A stretch of DNA of 64,000 nucleotides from Burkholderiales bacterium (GTDB taxonomy: Bacteria; Pseudomonadota; Gammaproteobacteria; Burkholderiales; Burkholderiaceae_C), in the NCBI GenBank assembly GCA_016213205.1, contig JACRAZ010000077.1, positions 124,001 through 188,000 on the forward strand. The letters are read 5' to 3'. The number at the start of each line of letters is the position of its first letter. Position 1 is the first letter of the stretch. Shown in pieces: positions 46,974 through 56,018 of this stretch. The position numbers and the translations under genes were made by a program. The notes below the pieces were generated by a model that was not told where the DNA came from, ran no database searches, and was given only the letters and a program-made list of their open reading frames with translations.

Positions 46974-48140
46974 TCAGTGTGGTGAACCGGCGAACGCCTG
47001 CCGCAAACCGCGCGCCGCCCAGCTGCCCGCGCCCACCGCGGCGCCCATGATCCAGAACATCACGCCCGGCCCGAGCGCGGTGCCCACCACGCCGAAGGCC
47101 AGGGGCATGACGCTGCTGGACGCGTTGATCGCCATCGAGCGGAACGCGATCGCCTCGCCATGGCGGTGCGGCGGTGTCAGGTGGTGCAGGGTGGACATGA
47201 TCATCGGCTGCACCGAGCCCAGCGTCAGGCCCAGCAGCGTGGCGCAGATGCCCATCAGCCACGGCGTGCTGGCGAACGGGTACAGCGCGAACACCATCCC
47301 GGTGAGCGCCATCGCGAAGCGCAGCACCGTGACCTCGCGCAGCCGGTGCGCCACCAGCGGGATGACAAAGCGCACCAGTGTCACCGCCAGCGTGAAGCTG
47401 CCCAGCACCAGCCCGATCGTCGACGCGTTGTACCCGCGGCCGTGCCCCAGCACCGGCACGGCAAAGCTGTGCACATCCCAGCTCGCCGAGAGCAGCCAGT
47501 TCACGAACAGCAGGCGCTTGAGGCCGGGCGTGGACAGCAGCTCCCAGGCGTTGCCCCGCCCGCCCTTGGCGGCCGGGTCATGGCGCGCCACCGATGGCAC
47601 GAAGCGCGCCACGGTGAGCGACAGCAAGGGCAGCACCAGCATCAGCGCATAGGCCGCGGCAAAACCGCCGGCATCGATCATGAAGCCCGCGGCCACCGGG
47701 CCCACCACATTGGCCAGTGATGGCGCCATGCCCAGCCAGCTGAACACGCGCAGCCGCTCGGTGGAATCGGCCGCCAATTGCCCCGCCGCGCGCTGGATCG
47801 CGATCAGGCCGATGTTCGTGCCCACGCCGGAGGCGGCAGCCCCAAGGCACAGCATGCCGAACTGCCACCAGCCCGGCAGCCAGCAGGCCCCCAGCGCCAG
47901 CGACACGCCCAGCACGGTGAACCCCACCGCCACCCGCACCGGACGGTGGTAGCCATGGCGGTCGGCCATGCGGCCGGCGCCCAGCGCGGTGAGCACCGGC
48001 AACGCCGCGAACAAGGCCAGCAGCACGCCCACCGCCCAGGCACTGTGCCCTTGCTGCAGCGCCTGCAGCGGCGCGGCCATGCGCTGCCCCGCCATCGCCG
48101 CATGCAACGCGAGCTGGCCGCCGATCAGCGCCGGCAGCAC
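46974..48140 (-). CDS. MFS transporter
   Basis: A 388-residue major facilitator permease with about 12 transmembrane segments. The N-terminal half carries GAGRMADRHGYHRPVRVAVG, the typical loop-2 motif variant between TM2 and TM3. ASGVGTNIGLIAIQR and SWLGMAPSLANVVGPVAAGF follow. The substrate is unknown. It starts with GTG at 48140, 19 bp after the rmuC stop, so the two share a transcript. No strong RBS is visible. Confidence 0.82.
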   Translation of the reverse strand: MLPALIGGQLALHAAMAGQRMAAPLQALQQGHSAWAVGVLLALFAALPVLTALGAGRMADRHGYHRPVRVAVGFTVLGVSLALGACWLPGWWQFGMLCLGAAASGVGTNIGLIAIQRAAGQLAADSTERLRVFSWLGMAPSLANVVGPVAAGFMIDAGGFAAAYALMLVLPLLSLTVARFVPSVARHDPAAKGGRGNAWELLSTPGLKRLLFVNWLLSASWDVHSFAVPVLGHGRGYNASTIGLVLGSFTLAVTLVRFVIPLVAHRLREVTVLRFAMALTGMVFALYPFASTPWLMGICATLLGLTLGSVQPMIMSTLHHLTPPHRHGEAIAFRSMAINASSSVMPLAFGVVGTALGPGVMFWIMGAAVGAGSWAARGLRQAFAGSPH

Positions 48141-48159
48141 GCCGGCCTTGTGCGCTGGC

Positions 48160-49512
48160 TCAGCCAGGGGGCCTCCCGTCGGGCTCGGCCTCTTCCAGCA
48201 GGCCCGGCAGCCAGGCGGCGGTCTGGTGTTCCGGCAGGGCCTCCACGCCGCGCAGCTGCCGGGCCATCGCGCGCGTGCGGGTCTCGGCCGCCTCGATGGT
48301 GTTGCCCGCTTCCTCGAGCTTCTTCTTCGTCTTGGCCAGCACCTCGCCGAACTTCGTGAACTCGGTCTTCACCGCACCCAGCACCTGCCAGACCTCGGCA
48401 CTGCGCCTTTCCAGCGCCAGCGTGCGAAAGCCCATCTGCAGGCTCGACAGGGTGGCCAGCAGCGTGGTCGGGCCGGCCAGCATGATGCGGTGCTCGCGCT
48501 GCAGGGCCTCGGCCAGCCCGGGGCGGCGCAGGGCCTCCGCGTAGAGGCTTTCCGTCGGCACGAACAGGATCGCGAAATCGGTGGTGTGCGGCGCGGCGAT
48601 GTACTTCTCGCGGATGGTGCGCGCCTCCAGCCGCAGGCGGGCCTCGATGGCCCTGGCCGCGGCCTCCACCGCGGGCGCGTCGGCGCGTTCCTGGGCCTCG
48701 AGCAGGCGCTCATGGTCCTCGCGCGGGAACTTGGCGTCGATCGGCAGCCACAGCGGCGCCCCGTCGTCGCGCCGGCCGGGCAGCCGGATCGCGAACTCGA
48801 CCCGCGCGCCACTGCCCGGCACGGTTTCCACATTGGCGGCGTACTGCTCGGGCGTGAACACCTGTTCCAGCAGCCCCGCGAGCTGCACCTCGCCGTAGAT
48901 GCCGCGTGTCTTCACGTTGGTGAGCACACGGTTGAGCGCCCCGACGTCACGGGCCAGGGTCTGCATCTCGCCCAGGCCCTTGTGCACCTGCTCCAGCCGT
49001 TCCGCCACCTGACGGAAGCTGTCGCCCAGGCGCTGCTCCAGCGTGGCGTGCAGCTTCTCGTCCACCGTGGCACGCATCTGCTCGAGCTTCTTCTCGTTGC
49101 CCTCCTGCAGCGCCGCGAGGCGGCTCTCGACCGTCATGCGCACCTCACCCAGGCGGCGCTCGCTGGCCTCGGTCAGCTGGCGCAGCTGTTCGGCCAGCTG
49201 CGCGGTGGCGGACTGCAGCGATTGCGCCACCGTCTGCTGCAGGCTGCCGAGCTGGGTGCGGAAGGAATCGATCTGTTCGTTCTGCGTGCGCGCCACGTCG
49301 CCGCTTTGCGTGAGCAGCGTCTGCTGCAGCAGCGCCAGCGTGGCCGAAAGCTCCTGCCGCGTCGCACGGGACCCGTCCTGCAGTTCCTGCCGCAAATCGC
49401 GCCGGGCCTGGTCCTCCCGCAGTTCGCGCCCCCGGTCCTGCGGCCGCAGCACCAGCCACAGCAACAGCCCCGCATTGAGCGCCAACAGCGCCGGCACCAG
49501 CCACTCGATCAT
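48160..49512 (-). CDS. rmuC: DNA recombination protein RmuC
   Basis: A 450-residue RmuC homologue. An N-terminal hydrophobic anchor (MIEWLVPALLALNAGLLLWLVL) is followed by a long coiled coil (about 30-190, rich in Gln/Glu/Leu) and the conserved nuclease-like domain (about 210-420): RGIYGEVQLAGLLEQVFTPEQY, WLPIDAKFPREDHERLLEA and FVPTESLYAEAL. The family limits inversions at short inverted repeats and is related to restriction-endonuclease folds. The ATG start is unambiguous. It is divergent from the molybdenum hydroxylase pair. Confidence 0.93.
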   Translation of the reverse strand: MIEWLVPALLALNAGLLLWLVLRPQDRGRELREDQARRDLRQELQDGSRATRQELSATLALLQQTLLTQSGDVARTQNEQIDSFRTQLGSLQQTVAQSLQSATAQLAEQLRQLTEASERRLGEVRMTVESRLAALQEGNEKKLEQMRATVDEKLHATLEQRLGDSFRQVAERLEQVHKGLGEMQTLARDVGALNRVLTNVKTRGIYGEVQLAGLLEQVFTPEQYAANVETVPGSGARVEFAIRLPGRRDDGAPLWLPIDAKFPREDHERLLEAQERADAPAVEAAARAIEARLRLEARTIREKYIAAPHTTDFAILFVPTESLYAEALRRPGLAEALQREHRIMLAGPTTLLATLSSLQMGFRTLALERRSAEVWQVLGAVKTEFTKFGEVLAKTKKKLEEAGNTIEAAETRTRAMARQLRGVEALPEHQTAAWLPGLLEEAEPDGRPPG

Positions 49513-49627
49513 CCGATGATTGTGTCAGCACGAACCAGGGTTTCCATCGGCCAGGCAAGCAGTGCCAGGCGCGTTAAGGTCGCGGCCCGCGCGTATTGCG
49601 CGCGGCCAGACACCAACAGGAGACACC

Positions 49628-50095
49628 ATGGTTTCGTTCACTGTCAATGGCAAGGCCGTCGCGGTCGATGCCGATGCCGACATGCCATTGCTGTGGGCCT
49701 TGCGGGAGGACCTGCAGCTCACCGGCACCAAGTTCGGTTGCGGCATGGCCTTGTGCGGCGCCTGCACCGTGCACCTGGAGGGCGAGCCGGTTCGCTCGTG
49801 CTCGACGCCGATCTCGGCGGTGGCCGGCAAGCGGATCACCACCATCGAGGCCGTCGGCGCCACCCCGGCCGGCAAGGCCGTGCAGGCGGCCTGGCTGGCA
49901 CAGGACGTGCCGCAATGCGGGTACTGCCAGTCGGGCCAAGTGATGAGCGCCACCGCCCTGCTGCTGAAGACGCGCAAGCCCAGCGATGCCGAGATCGACA
50001 CCGCGATGAGCGGCAACCTGTGCCGCTGCGGCACCTACAACCAGATCAAGGCGGCCATCAAGGACGCCGCGGTCACGCTGTCGGCAGGGGCTTGA
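49628..50095 (+). CDS. (2Fe-2S) subunit of an isoquinoline-oxidoreductase-type molybdenum hydroxylase
   Basis: A 155-residue small subunit of the IorA type. The plant-type [2Fe-2S] site uses Cys38, Cys43, Cys46 and Cys58 ([17 protein letters not shown]). The second cluster uses Cys97, Cys100, Cys132 and Cys134 (QCGYCQSG and LCRCGTY). It passes electrons from the molybdenum subunit encoded 2 bp downstream to an unidentified acceptor. The ATG is preceded by AGGAGACACC. Substrate not known. Confidence 0.92.
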   Translation: MVSFTVNGKAVAVDADADMPLLWALREDLQLTGTKFGCGMALCGACTVHLEGEPVRSCSTPISAVAGKRITTIEAVGATPAGKAVQAAWLAQDVPQCGYCQSGQVMSATALLLKTRKPSDAEIDTAMSGNLCRCGTYNQIKAAIKDAAVTLSAGA

Positions 50096-50097
50096 GC

Positions 50098-52233
50098 ATG
50101 GACGACACCACCCCGTTCGCCGCCAGCCGCCGCGGCTTCCTGGCCGGCACCGGTTCTGCGCTGGTGCTGGGCTTCACGCTGCCCACCTCAGGCCGCGCCG
50201 CCGGCAACGACCCACAAGCCGCCCGGCTGAATGCCTGGCTGCGCATCGCGCCGGACAACCAGGTCACCGTGATGTGCGGCTCTTCCGAGATGGGCCAGGG
50301 TGTGCTCACCGCCATCCCGATGCTGCTGGCCGAAGAGCTGGACGCTGATTGGCGCCAGGTCCGGGTCGAGCAGGCGCCGGTGGACAGCGCCTACGCCAAC
50401 CCGGCCTTCGGCATGCAGGTTACCGGTGGTTCCACCACCGTGCGGGCGCATTGGCAGCCGGTGCGCAAGGCCGGTGCCGCTGCGCGCGCCATGCTGATCC
50501 AGGCCGCCGCCGCACAGTGGCAGGTGGACGCCGCCCAGTGCCGCACCGAGGCCGGGCAGGTGGTGCATGGCAACAAGAGCTTGCCGTACGGCGCACTGGC
50601 CGCCGCGGCGGCCAAGCTCACGCCACCGGCCGACCCGCCCTTGAAGTCGCCCAAGGATTTCAAGATCCTCGGCCGGCCGCTGAAGCGGCTGGACAGCGCG
50701 GGCAAGGTCGATGGCAGCGCCCGCTACGGCATCGACGTCCAGCTGCCCGGCATGCTGGTGGCCGTGATGGCCCGCGCACCCATGCCGGGCGCCAAGCCCA
50801 AACAGGTGGACGATGCCAAGGCCAAGGCCGTCAAGGGCGTGAAGGCGGTGCTGAGCATTCCCTCGGGCGTGGCCGTGCTGGCCACTGGCTACTGGTCCGC
50901 GAAACAGGGCCGCGACGCCCTGCAGATCGTGTGGGACCTGGGGCCGAACACCGGCCTGTCATCGGACAAGGTCAGCAGCATGCTCCATGCCGGCGCCGCC
51001 AGCGCCAGCGCGGTGGCACGCAGCGACGGCAATGTGAAGGACGCCGCGGCCACCACCACGGTCGAGGCCACCTATGAAGCGCCCTATCTGGCCCATGCCT
51101 GCATGGAGCCGATGAACTGCACCGCCTGGGTCAAACCCGACGAGGTGGAAATCTGGGCCGGCACGCAAAGCCAGGGCCCGGCGCAGGGCATCCTGAGCCA
51201 GGTGGCCTCGGTGGCCCCGGCCAAGGTGAAGGTGAACACGATGATGCTGGGCGGAGGCTTCGGACGCCGCTTCGCGCCGGATTTCGTGATCGACGCGACC
51301 CTTCTGTCGAAGCTCAGCGGCGCGCCGGTGAAGCTCATCTACACGCGCGAGGACGACACGGCCGCCGGCTTCTACCGCCCGGCTGCGGTGACCAGGTTCA
51401 CCGGCGGGCTCGATGCCGCGGGCAAGCCGGTGCTGCTGAAGGCCGGCGTGAGTTCACCCTCGATCATGGCCGGCTCGGGCTTCATGCAGATCCCGCCCTC
51501 GGGCGTGGATTCGTTCGCCGTCGAGGGCATCGCCGATCACCCCTACGACATCCCGCACCAGCACCTGGCCTACGGCCGGCAGGAGCCCGGGCCGCAGGTG
51601 TGGTTCTGGCGCTCGGTGGGCCACTCGCAGAACATCTTCTTCATCGAGAGCTTCATCGATGAACTGGCCGCCGCCGCGAAGAAGGACCCGTTCGAGTTCC
51701 GGCGCGCGCTGCTGGGCAAGCAGCCCCGCTACAAGGCCGTGCTCGAGGCCGCCGCCGGGAAGGCGGGCTGGGGCCAGCCGCTGCCGGCAGGGCGCTTCCG
51801 GGGCATCGCGGTGGCACAGTCCTTTGGCAGCTATGTGGCCGAGGTGGCCGAGGTCTCGGTGGCGGCCGATGGCACGCCACGGGTGCACCGGGTGGTCGCC
51901 GCGGTGGATTGCGGCATGACGGTGAACCCCGCCATCATCGCGCGCCAGATCGAGGGCGGCATCGTCTACGGCCTGAGCGCGGCGCTGCACGGCCGCATCA
52001 GCTTCAAGGACGGCCGCGTCGAACAGGGCAACTTCAACACCTACCCGGTGCTGCGCATGAACGAAATGCCAGCGGTCGAGGTGCATGTGCTGCCCAGCAC
52101 CGAGGCGCCGGGCGGCATCGGCGAACCGGGCACGCCGCCGGTGGCGGCCGCGGTGGCCAACGCGATCTTCGCCGCCACCGGCAAGCGCCTGCGCAGCCTG
52201 CCGCTGGAGGCGGGCCCGCTGCGCAAGGCCTGA
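50098..52233 (+). CDS. Tat-exported molybdopterin-binding subunit, IorB-like aldehyde/heterocycle oxidase
   Basis: A 711-residue xanthine-oxidase-family large subunit, of the isoquinoline 1-oxidoreductase beta type. A twin-arginine signal is visible (ASRRGFLAGTGSALVLGF, residues about 9-26), so the complex is probably exported folded to the periplasm. Moco-site motifs are EMGQGVLTAIPMLLAEELD, GGGFGRRFAPDF (about residue 386) and the catalytic Glu in GIGEPGTPPVA near the C-terminus. FAD is not carried by either subunit, so electrons must leave through a cytochrome not encoded here. Starts 2 bp after the iron-sulfur subunit. Substrate unknown; it may be an aldehyde or N-heterocycle. Confidence 0.92.
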   Translation: MDDTTPFAASRRGFLAGTGSALVLGFTLPTSGRAAGNDPQAARLNAWLRIAPDNQVTVMCGSSEMGQGVLTAIPMLLAEELDADWRQVRVEQAPVDSAYANPAFGMQVTGGSTTVRAHWQPVRKAGAAARAMLIQAAAAQWQVDAAQCRTEAGQVVHGNKSLPYGALAAAAAKLTPPADPPLKSPKDFKILGRPLKRLDSAGKVDGSARYGIDVQLPGMLVAVMARAPMPGAKPKQVDDAKAKAVKGVKAVLSIPSGVAVLATGYWSAKQGRDALQIVWDLGPNTGLSSDKVSSMLHAGAASASAVARSDGNVKDAAATTTVEATYEAPYLAHACMEPMNCTAWVKPDEVEIWAGTQSQGPAQGILSQVASVAPAKVKVNTMMLGGGFGRRFAPDFVIDATLLSKLSGAPVKLIYTREDDTAAGFYRPAAVTRFTGGLDAAGKPVLLKAGVSSPSIMAGSGFMQIPPSGVDSFAVEGIADHPYDIPHQHLAYGRQEPGPQVWFWRSVGHSQNIFFIESFIDELAAAAKKDPFEFRRALLGKQPRYKAVLEAAAGKAGWGQPLPAGRFRGIAVAQSFGSYVAEVAEVSVAADGTPRVHRVVAAVDCGMTVNPAIIARQIEGGIVYGLSAALHGRISFKDGRVEQGNFNTYPVLRMNEMPAVEVHVLPSTEAPGGIGEPGTPPVAAAVANAIFAATGKRLRSLPLEAGPLRKA

Positions 52234-52250
52234 TCCCGCCCGTCGGGGGC

Positions 52251-53138
52251 TCAGGCCGGTGCCGCGCGTTTCGGCGCGCGCGGCACCAGCAGCGCACGCA
52301 GGGCCTGCAGGGCCGGCGAGGCTTCACCCTGCCAGACCAGGTGGGTGCGGTTGCGCCGCACCCGCTCGGGCAGCGTGTGCTGGCCCACGTCGCTGCCTGC
52401 GCGCAGGGCCTGCAGCACCGACACCGGCACGATGGCGCACCCCGTGCCCGCCGCCACGCAGGCGATGATGGCCGGGTAGCTGGCGAACTCGAGCACCCGC
52501 TCGGGCAGCACGTTGGCCGCGCCGAACCAGTCCTCGAGGCGTTTGCGGTACGAGCAGCCCTGCGCAAAGGCCAGCAGCGTGCTGCGCCCGAGGTCGGAGG
52601 CCCGTGTCACCGGCGGGTGGCTGCGTGCCGTCACCAGCACCAGTTCTTCCTCGAACACGGCCTGCGACTGCAGGCCCGGCGCGGTGAAGGGCTCGCTGAC
52701 GAAGGCCGCCTCCAGCCGGTAGTCCAGCACCTTCTGCAGCAGCGCACCGGTGGTGCCGGTGGACAGCTCGATCACCACCGCCGGGTGCAGGCGGTGGTAG
52801 CGCGACAGCACGGCCGGCAGCCGGCTGCCCGCGGTGCTTTCCAGCGAGCCCAGCCGGAACGGCCCGCGCGCCGCACCGGCCCGCAGCTCGCTCTCGGCCT
52901 CGTCGGCCAGGCGCAGCAGGCGCTCGGCATGCACCAGCAGGCTCTGGCCCTCAGCCGAGAGCACCAGCGACCGGCCCTGGCGCCGGAACAGCGCGACGCC
53001 CAGGCGTTCCTCCAGCTGCTTGATGCGCGTGGTGACGTTGCTCTGCACGCGGTTCAGGCGCTGCGCGGCGCGGATCACCCCGCCTTCGCGCGCCACGCTG
53101 CGGAAGATCTCCAGCGAGTCCAGGTCCAGTGTTCTCAT
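52251..53138 (-). CDS. LysR-family transcriptional regulator
   Basis: A 295-residue LysR protein. The N-terminal winged HTH (about 6-65) reads LEIFRSVAREGGVIRAAQRL followed by NRVQSNVTTRIKQLEERLGV. The C-terminal effector domain (about 92-290) has the usual two-lobe pattern (PFRLGSLESTAGSRLPAVL). It is divergent from a YbfB-type MFS permease, with palindromic sites between them at 53132-53158. It probably controls that permease and itself. Effector unknown. Confidence 0.93.
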   Translation of the reverse strand: MRTLDLDSLEIFRSVAREGGVIRAAQRLNRVQSNVTTRIKQLEERLGVALFRRQGRSLVLSAEGQSLLVHAERLLRLADEAESELRAGAARGPFRLGSLESTAGSRLPAVLSRYHRLHPAVVIELSTGTTGALLQKVLDYRLEAAFVSEPFTAPGLQSQAVFEEELVLVTARSHPPVTRASDLGRSTLLAFAQGCSYRKRLEDWFGAANVLPERVLEFASYPAIIACVAAGTGCAIVPVSVLQALRAGSDVGQHTLPERVRRNRTHLVWQGEASPALQALRALLVPRAPKRAAPA

Positions 53139-53158
53139 TTCGAGAATGATAGTTCTCG
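53132..53158. promoter_or_regulatory. LysR operator candidates in the divergent promoter region
   Basis: Three alternating arms TTCTC / CGAGAA / TTCTCG sit at about 10-bp spacing. CGAGAA-N6-TTCTCG (53141-53158) is a perfect palindrome, and TTCTC-N4/5-GAGAA overlaps the LysR start codon. This matches LysR-type control of a divergent gene. Confidence 0.6.
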
Positions 53159-53202
53159 ATTATTCATTTGTGGAAGGCGCGGATTGCCGTTCCAATGCGG
53201 GC

Positions 53203-54429
53203 ATGCAAGGCATCGCCCCGGCCCCTGTTCCGCGCCCGCCGTGGACCGTGTGCGCTGCCGGCGCCATGGGCCTGGCGGTGGCGATGGGCATCGGCCGGTT
53301 CGCCTTCACGCCGCTGCTGCCCCTGATGCAGCGCGAAGGCCTGCTCGACGCCGGCGGTGGCGCCTGGCTGGCGGCGGCCAACTACCTGGGCTACCTGCTG
53401 GGCGCACTGAGCGCGGCGCGCCTGGGCGTGTCGACGCGGCGCGGCGTGCTGCTCGGCCTTGCGGCCACCGCGCTGCTCACCGCGGCCACCGGCAGCACCC
53501 AGGGCCTGGTCGCGTGGATGGTGCTGCGCCTGCTTGCCGGCATGGCCAGTGCGTGGGTGCTCGTGGGCCTCAGTGGCTGGGCCGTTGGCGAACTGGCCCG
53601 GCGCGGACGGCCCGAACTGGCCGGCATCGTGTTCGCCGGGGTCGGTCTGGGCATCACTGCGGCCGGCCTCTGGGTGTGGGTCGGCGCCGCCGCCGGTGCG
53701 GCGGGCCTGTGGTGGCAGCTCGGGCTGCTGGCGGCGCTGATCGCGCTGGGGGTGCTGCGCCTGTGGCCACCCGAGGCCACACCCCAGCGCACGCCGGCTG
53801 GCGCCCCGGCGGCGACCCCGGCCGGTGCCGTGCCGCGCGGCAGCTGGGCGCCGGTGCTGTGTTATGGCGCGCTCGGTTTCGGCTACATCCTGCCCGCCAC
53901 CTACCTGCCACTGCTGGCCCGGCAACTGATCGACGACCCGCAGCTGTTCGGCGCCGTCTGGCCGGTGTTCGGTCTGGCCGCCGCCGCGTCCACGCTGCTG
54001 GCCGCCCGGGTGCTGAGGCATTGGCAAGGCCTGCAGCTGTGGGCCGCCTGCCATGCCGTGATGGCGCTGGGCTGCGTCCTGCCCGTGTTCAGTCGTTCGG
54101 GTCCGGCGGTGGCACTGGCGGCCGTGTTCGTCGGCGGCACCTTCCTGGTGGCCACGATGACCGGCCTGCAACATGCCCGCAGCCTGGCGCCGGCCCATCC
54201 CACGCCGCTGCTAGGCCGCATGACGGCCGCTTTTGCGCTCGGGCAGATCGCCGGGCCGCTGGTGGCGCTGGCGCTCGACCACCTGTTGCGCCGCCTGCCC
54301 GCATCCGGCTGGACGGGCATCGAACTCACCCTGGCCCTGGCGGCCGCGCTGCTGCTGCGCAGCGCACACTGGCTGCGGCGGGCCGCACGTCGACCGGAGA
54401 CCCCCCATGCCCGACCCAGCCCGCCCTGA
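53203..54429 (+). CDS. YbfB/YjiJ-family MFS transporter
   Basis: A 408-residue permease with about 12 transmembrane segments of the YbfB/YjiJ subfamily: MGIGRFAFTPLLPLMQ in TM1 (about residues 27-42), NYLGYLLGALSA in TM2, and LGFGYILPATYLPLLA in TM7. Several starts are possible; the ATG at 53203 (MQGIAPAP) places the first membrane helix at the usual position. It is divergent from the LysR regulator, and the next gene (CMD family) overlaps its 3' end by 23 bp. Substrate unknown. Confidence 0.88.
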   Translation: MQGIAPAPVPRPPWTVCAAGAMGLAVAMGIGRFAFTPLLPLMQREGLLDAGGGAWLAAANYLGYLLGALSAARLGVSTRRGVLLGLAATALLTAATGSTQGLVAWMVLRLLAGMASAWVLVGLSGWAVGELARRGRPELAGIVFAGVGLGITAAGLWVWVGAAAGAAGLWWQLGLLAALIALGVLRLWPPEATPQRTPAGAPAATPAGAVPRGSWAPVLCYGALGFGYILPATYLPLLARQLIDDPQLFGAVWPVFGLAAAASTLLAARVLRHWQGLQLWAACHAVMALGCVLPVFSRSGPAVALAAVFVGGTFLVATMTGLQHARSLAPAHPTPLLGRMTAAFALGQIAGPLVALALDHLLRRLPASGWTGIELTLALAAALLLRSAHWLRRAARRPETPHARPSPP

Positions 54430-55012
54430 ACCGATCCCGCAAGGCGCCGGTGAGGAGCGCCTGCCCTTGCCGCCCATGAGCGCGCTGGACCCGGCACAAC
54501 ATGCCGCCGCGCAGGCCTTGATCGATGGCCCGCGCAAGGCGGTGTATGGCCCCTTCGTGCCGCTGCTGCGCACGCCGGCGTTGCTGGACAAGGTGGCGCA
54601 GCTCGGCGAGACGCTGCGTTTCGGCGGTGCGCTGGCCGCCGATGTGCGTGAGCTCGCCACCTGCCTGGCCGCGCAGCATGTCGGCAACCAGTTCGAGTGG
54701 GTGATGCATGTGCCGCTGGCGCGCGCTGCCGGCGTGCCGCAGGCCGCGCTGCAGGCCGTGCACCGTGGCGAACGCCTGAGCGGCCTGGCGCCGGCGCTGC
54801 AGGCCTCGGCCGACTTCTGCGCCGAACTGCTGGCCACGCACGAGGTGGGCGACGAGACGTATGCGGCGGCCCGCGCCCAGTTCGGCGAGGCTGGCGTGGT
54901 TGAACTGGGCACGCTCGTCGGCTACTTCGTGATGGTGTCCTGGGTCATGAACATTGCCCGCACGCCTTCGCGGCCCACCGCGGAGGTGACTGCCCTGCCC
55001 CGCGCACGCTGA
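54407..55012 (+). CDS. carboxymuconolactone decarboxylase-family protein
   Basis: A 201-residue all-helical CMD/AhpD-superfamily protein. The family helix is in LATCLAAQHVGNQFEWVMHVPLARAAGV (about 78-105) with Glu/His residues, but it has no AhpD-like CxxC pair, so peroxidase activity is unlikely. The ATG at 54407 has GGAGA upstream and overlaps the MFS gene end by 23 bp, so the two are probably co-expressed. It may be a carboxymuconolactone decarboxylase or a related hydrolytic/decarboxylating enzyme; no aromatic pathway genes are adjacent. Confidence 0.85.
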   Translation: MPDPARPEPIPQGAGEERLPLPPMSALDPAQHAAAQALIDGPRKAVYGPFVPLLRTPALLDKVAQLGETLRFGGALAADVRELATCLAAQHVGNQFEWVMHVPLARAAGVPQAALQAVHRGERLSGLAPALQASADFCAELLATHEVGDETYAAARAQFGEAGVVELGTLVGYFVMVSWVMNIARTPSRPTAEVTALPRAR

Positions 55013-55025
55013 GCGGGGGCAAGGC

Positions 55026-56018
55026 TCAGGGTGGCGCCAGCACCTGCGGGTTCAGCGCCGTCGGCGGCCGGCCGGCATGGGCCCCGCGGCCCAGCGCCGC
55101 GATCAGGTTGTCGGCCGCGAGGTTCGCCATCGCGCGCCGTGTGGGCAGGCTGGCGCTCGCGATGTGCGGTGTCAGCACCACATTGGGCACCGTGAGCAGC
55201 GCGGGGTGCACCGCCGGTTCACCCTCGAACACGTCCAGCCCCGCGGCCGCGATGCGCCGCTCGCGCAGCGCCTCGGCCAGTGCGGCATCGTCCACCACGC
55301 CCCCTCGGGCCACGTTGGTCAGGGTGGCCGTGGGCTTCATCAGGGCCAGTTCCGCCGCCCCGACCAGGTGGTGCGACTGGGCGCTGTACGGCACCACGAT
55401 CACCAGGTGATCGCAGTGGCGCAACAACTCCTCCTTGGTCACCCAGCGCGCGCCGAGCGCCTGTTCGACCGCAGGCTCGAGCCGGGATCGGTTGTGATAG
55501 ATCACCCGCATGCCGAAGCCGAGCGCGCCGCGCCGGGCAATCGCCTGGCCGATGCGGCCCATGCCCAGCACGCCCAGCGTGCTGCCGTGCACATCGGCAC
55601 CGGCGAACAGGTCGTAGCGCCAGTCCGACCATCGCCCGGCGCGCAAGTAGTGCTCGCTTTCGCAGATGCGGCGCGCCGCGGCCATCATCAATGCAAAGCC
55701 GAAATCGGCCGTGGTCTCGGTGAGCACGCCCGGCGCGTTGCTGACCAGCACACCATGCGAGGTGCAGGCCTCGACATCGATGTTGTTGAAGCCCACCGCC
55801 ATGCTGCACACCGCCCGCAGGCCCGGGCAGGCCGCCAGCAGCGTCGCGTCGACGCGCGGTGCGCCGGCCACCAGCATGCCGGCACAGCCGTGCAATCGCT
55901 GCGCCAGTGGGGGCAATGCATCGGGCGGACCGTCGGGCGTGGTCAGCACCTCGAAGTGCTCGCGCAGGCGGTCGAGCACGTCGTTGAACATCGGCAGCGC
56001 CACCAGCACGCGGTCCAT
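55026..56018 (-). CDS. D-isomer-specific 2-hydroxyacid dehydrogenase (glyoxylate/hydroxypyruvate reductase-like)
   Basis: A 330-residue NAD(P)-dependent 2-hydroxyacid dehydrogenase. The cofactor motif is TLGVLGMGRIGQAIARRG (about 147-164). The catalytic Arg-Glu-His set is visible in TNVARGGVVDD (Arg), GLDVFEGEPAV (Glu) and VVLTPHIASAS (His). The sequence is closest to GhrB-like glyoxylate/hydroxypyruvate reductases. The ATG at 56018 overlaps the previous stop as TGATG, so it is coupled to the antiporter gene; an alternative GTG start is at 56030. Confidence 0.88.
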   Translation of the reverse strand: MDRVLVALPMFNDVLDRLREHFEVLTTPDGPPDALPPLAQRLHGCAGMLVAGAPRVDATLLAACPGLRAVCSMAVGFNNIDVEACTSHGVLVSNAPGVLTETTADFGFALMMAAARRICESEHYLRAGRWSDWRYDLFAGADVHGSTLGVLGMGRIGQAIARRGALGFGMRVIYHNRSRLEPAVEQALGARWVTKEELLRHCDHLVIVVPYSAQSHHLVGAAELALMKPTATLTNVARGGVVDDAALAEALRERRIAAAGLDVFEGEPAVHPALLTVPNVVLTPHIASASLPTRRAMANLAADNLIAALGRGAHAGRPPTALNPQVLAPP

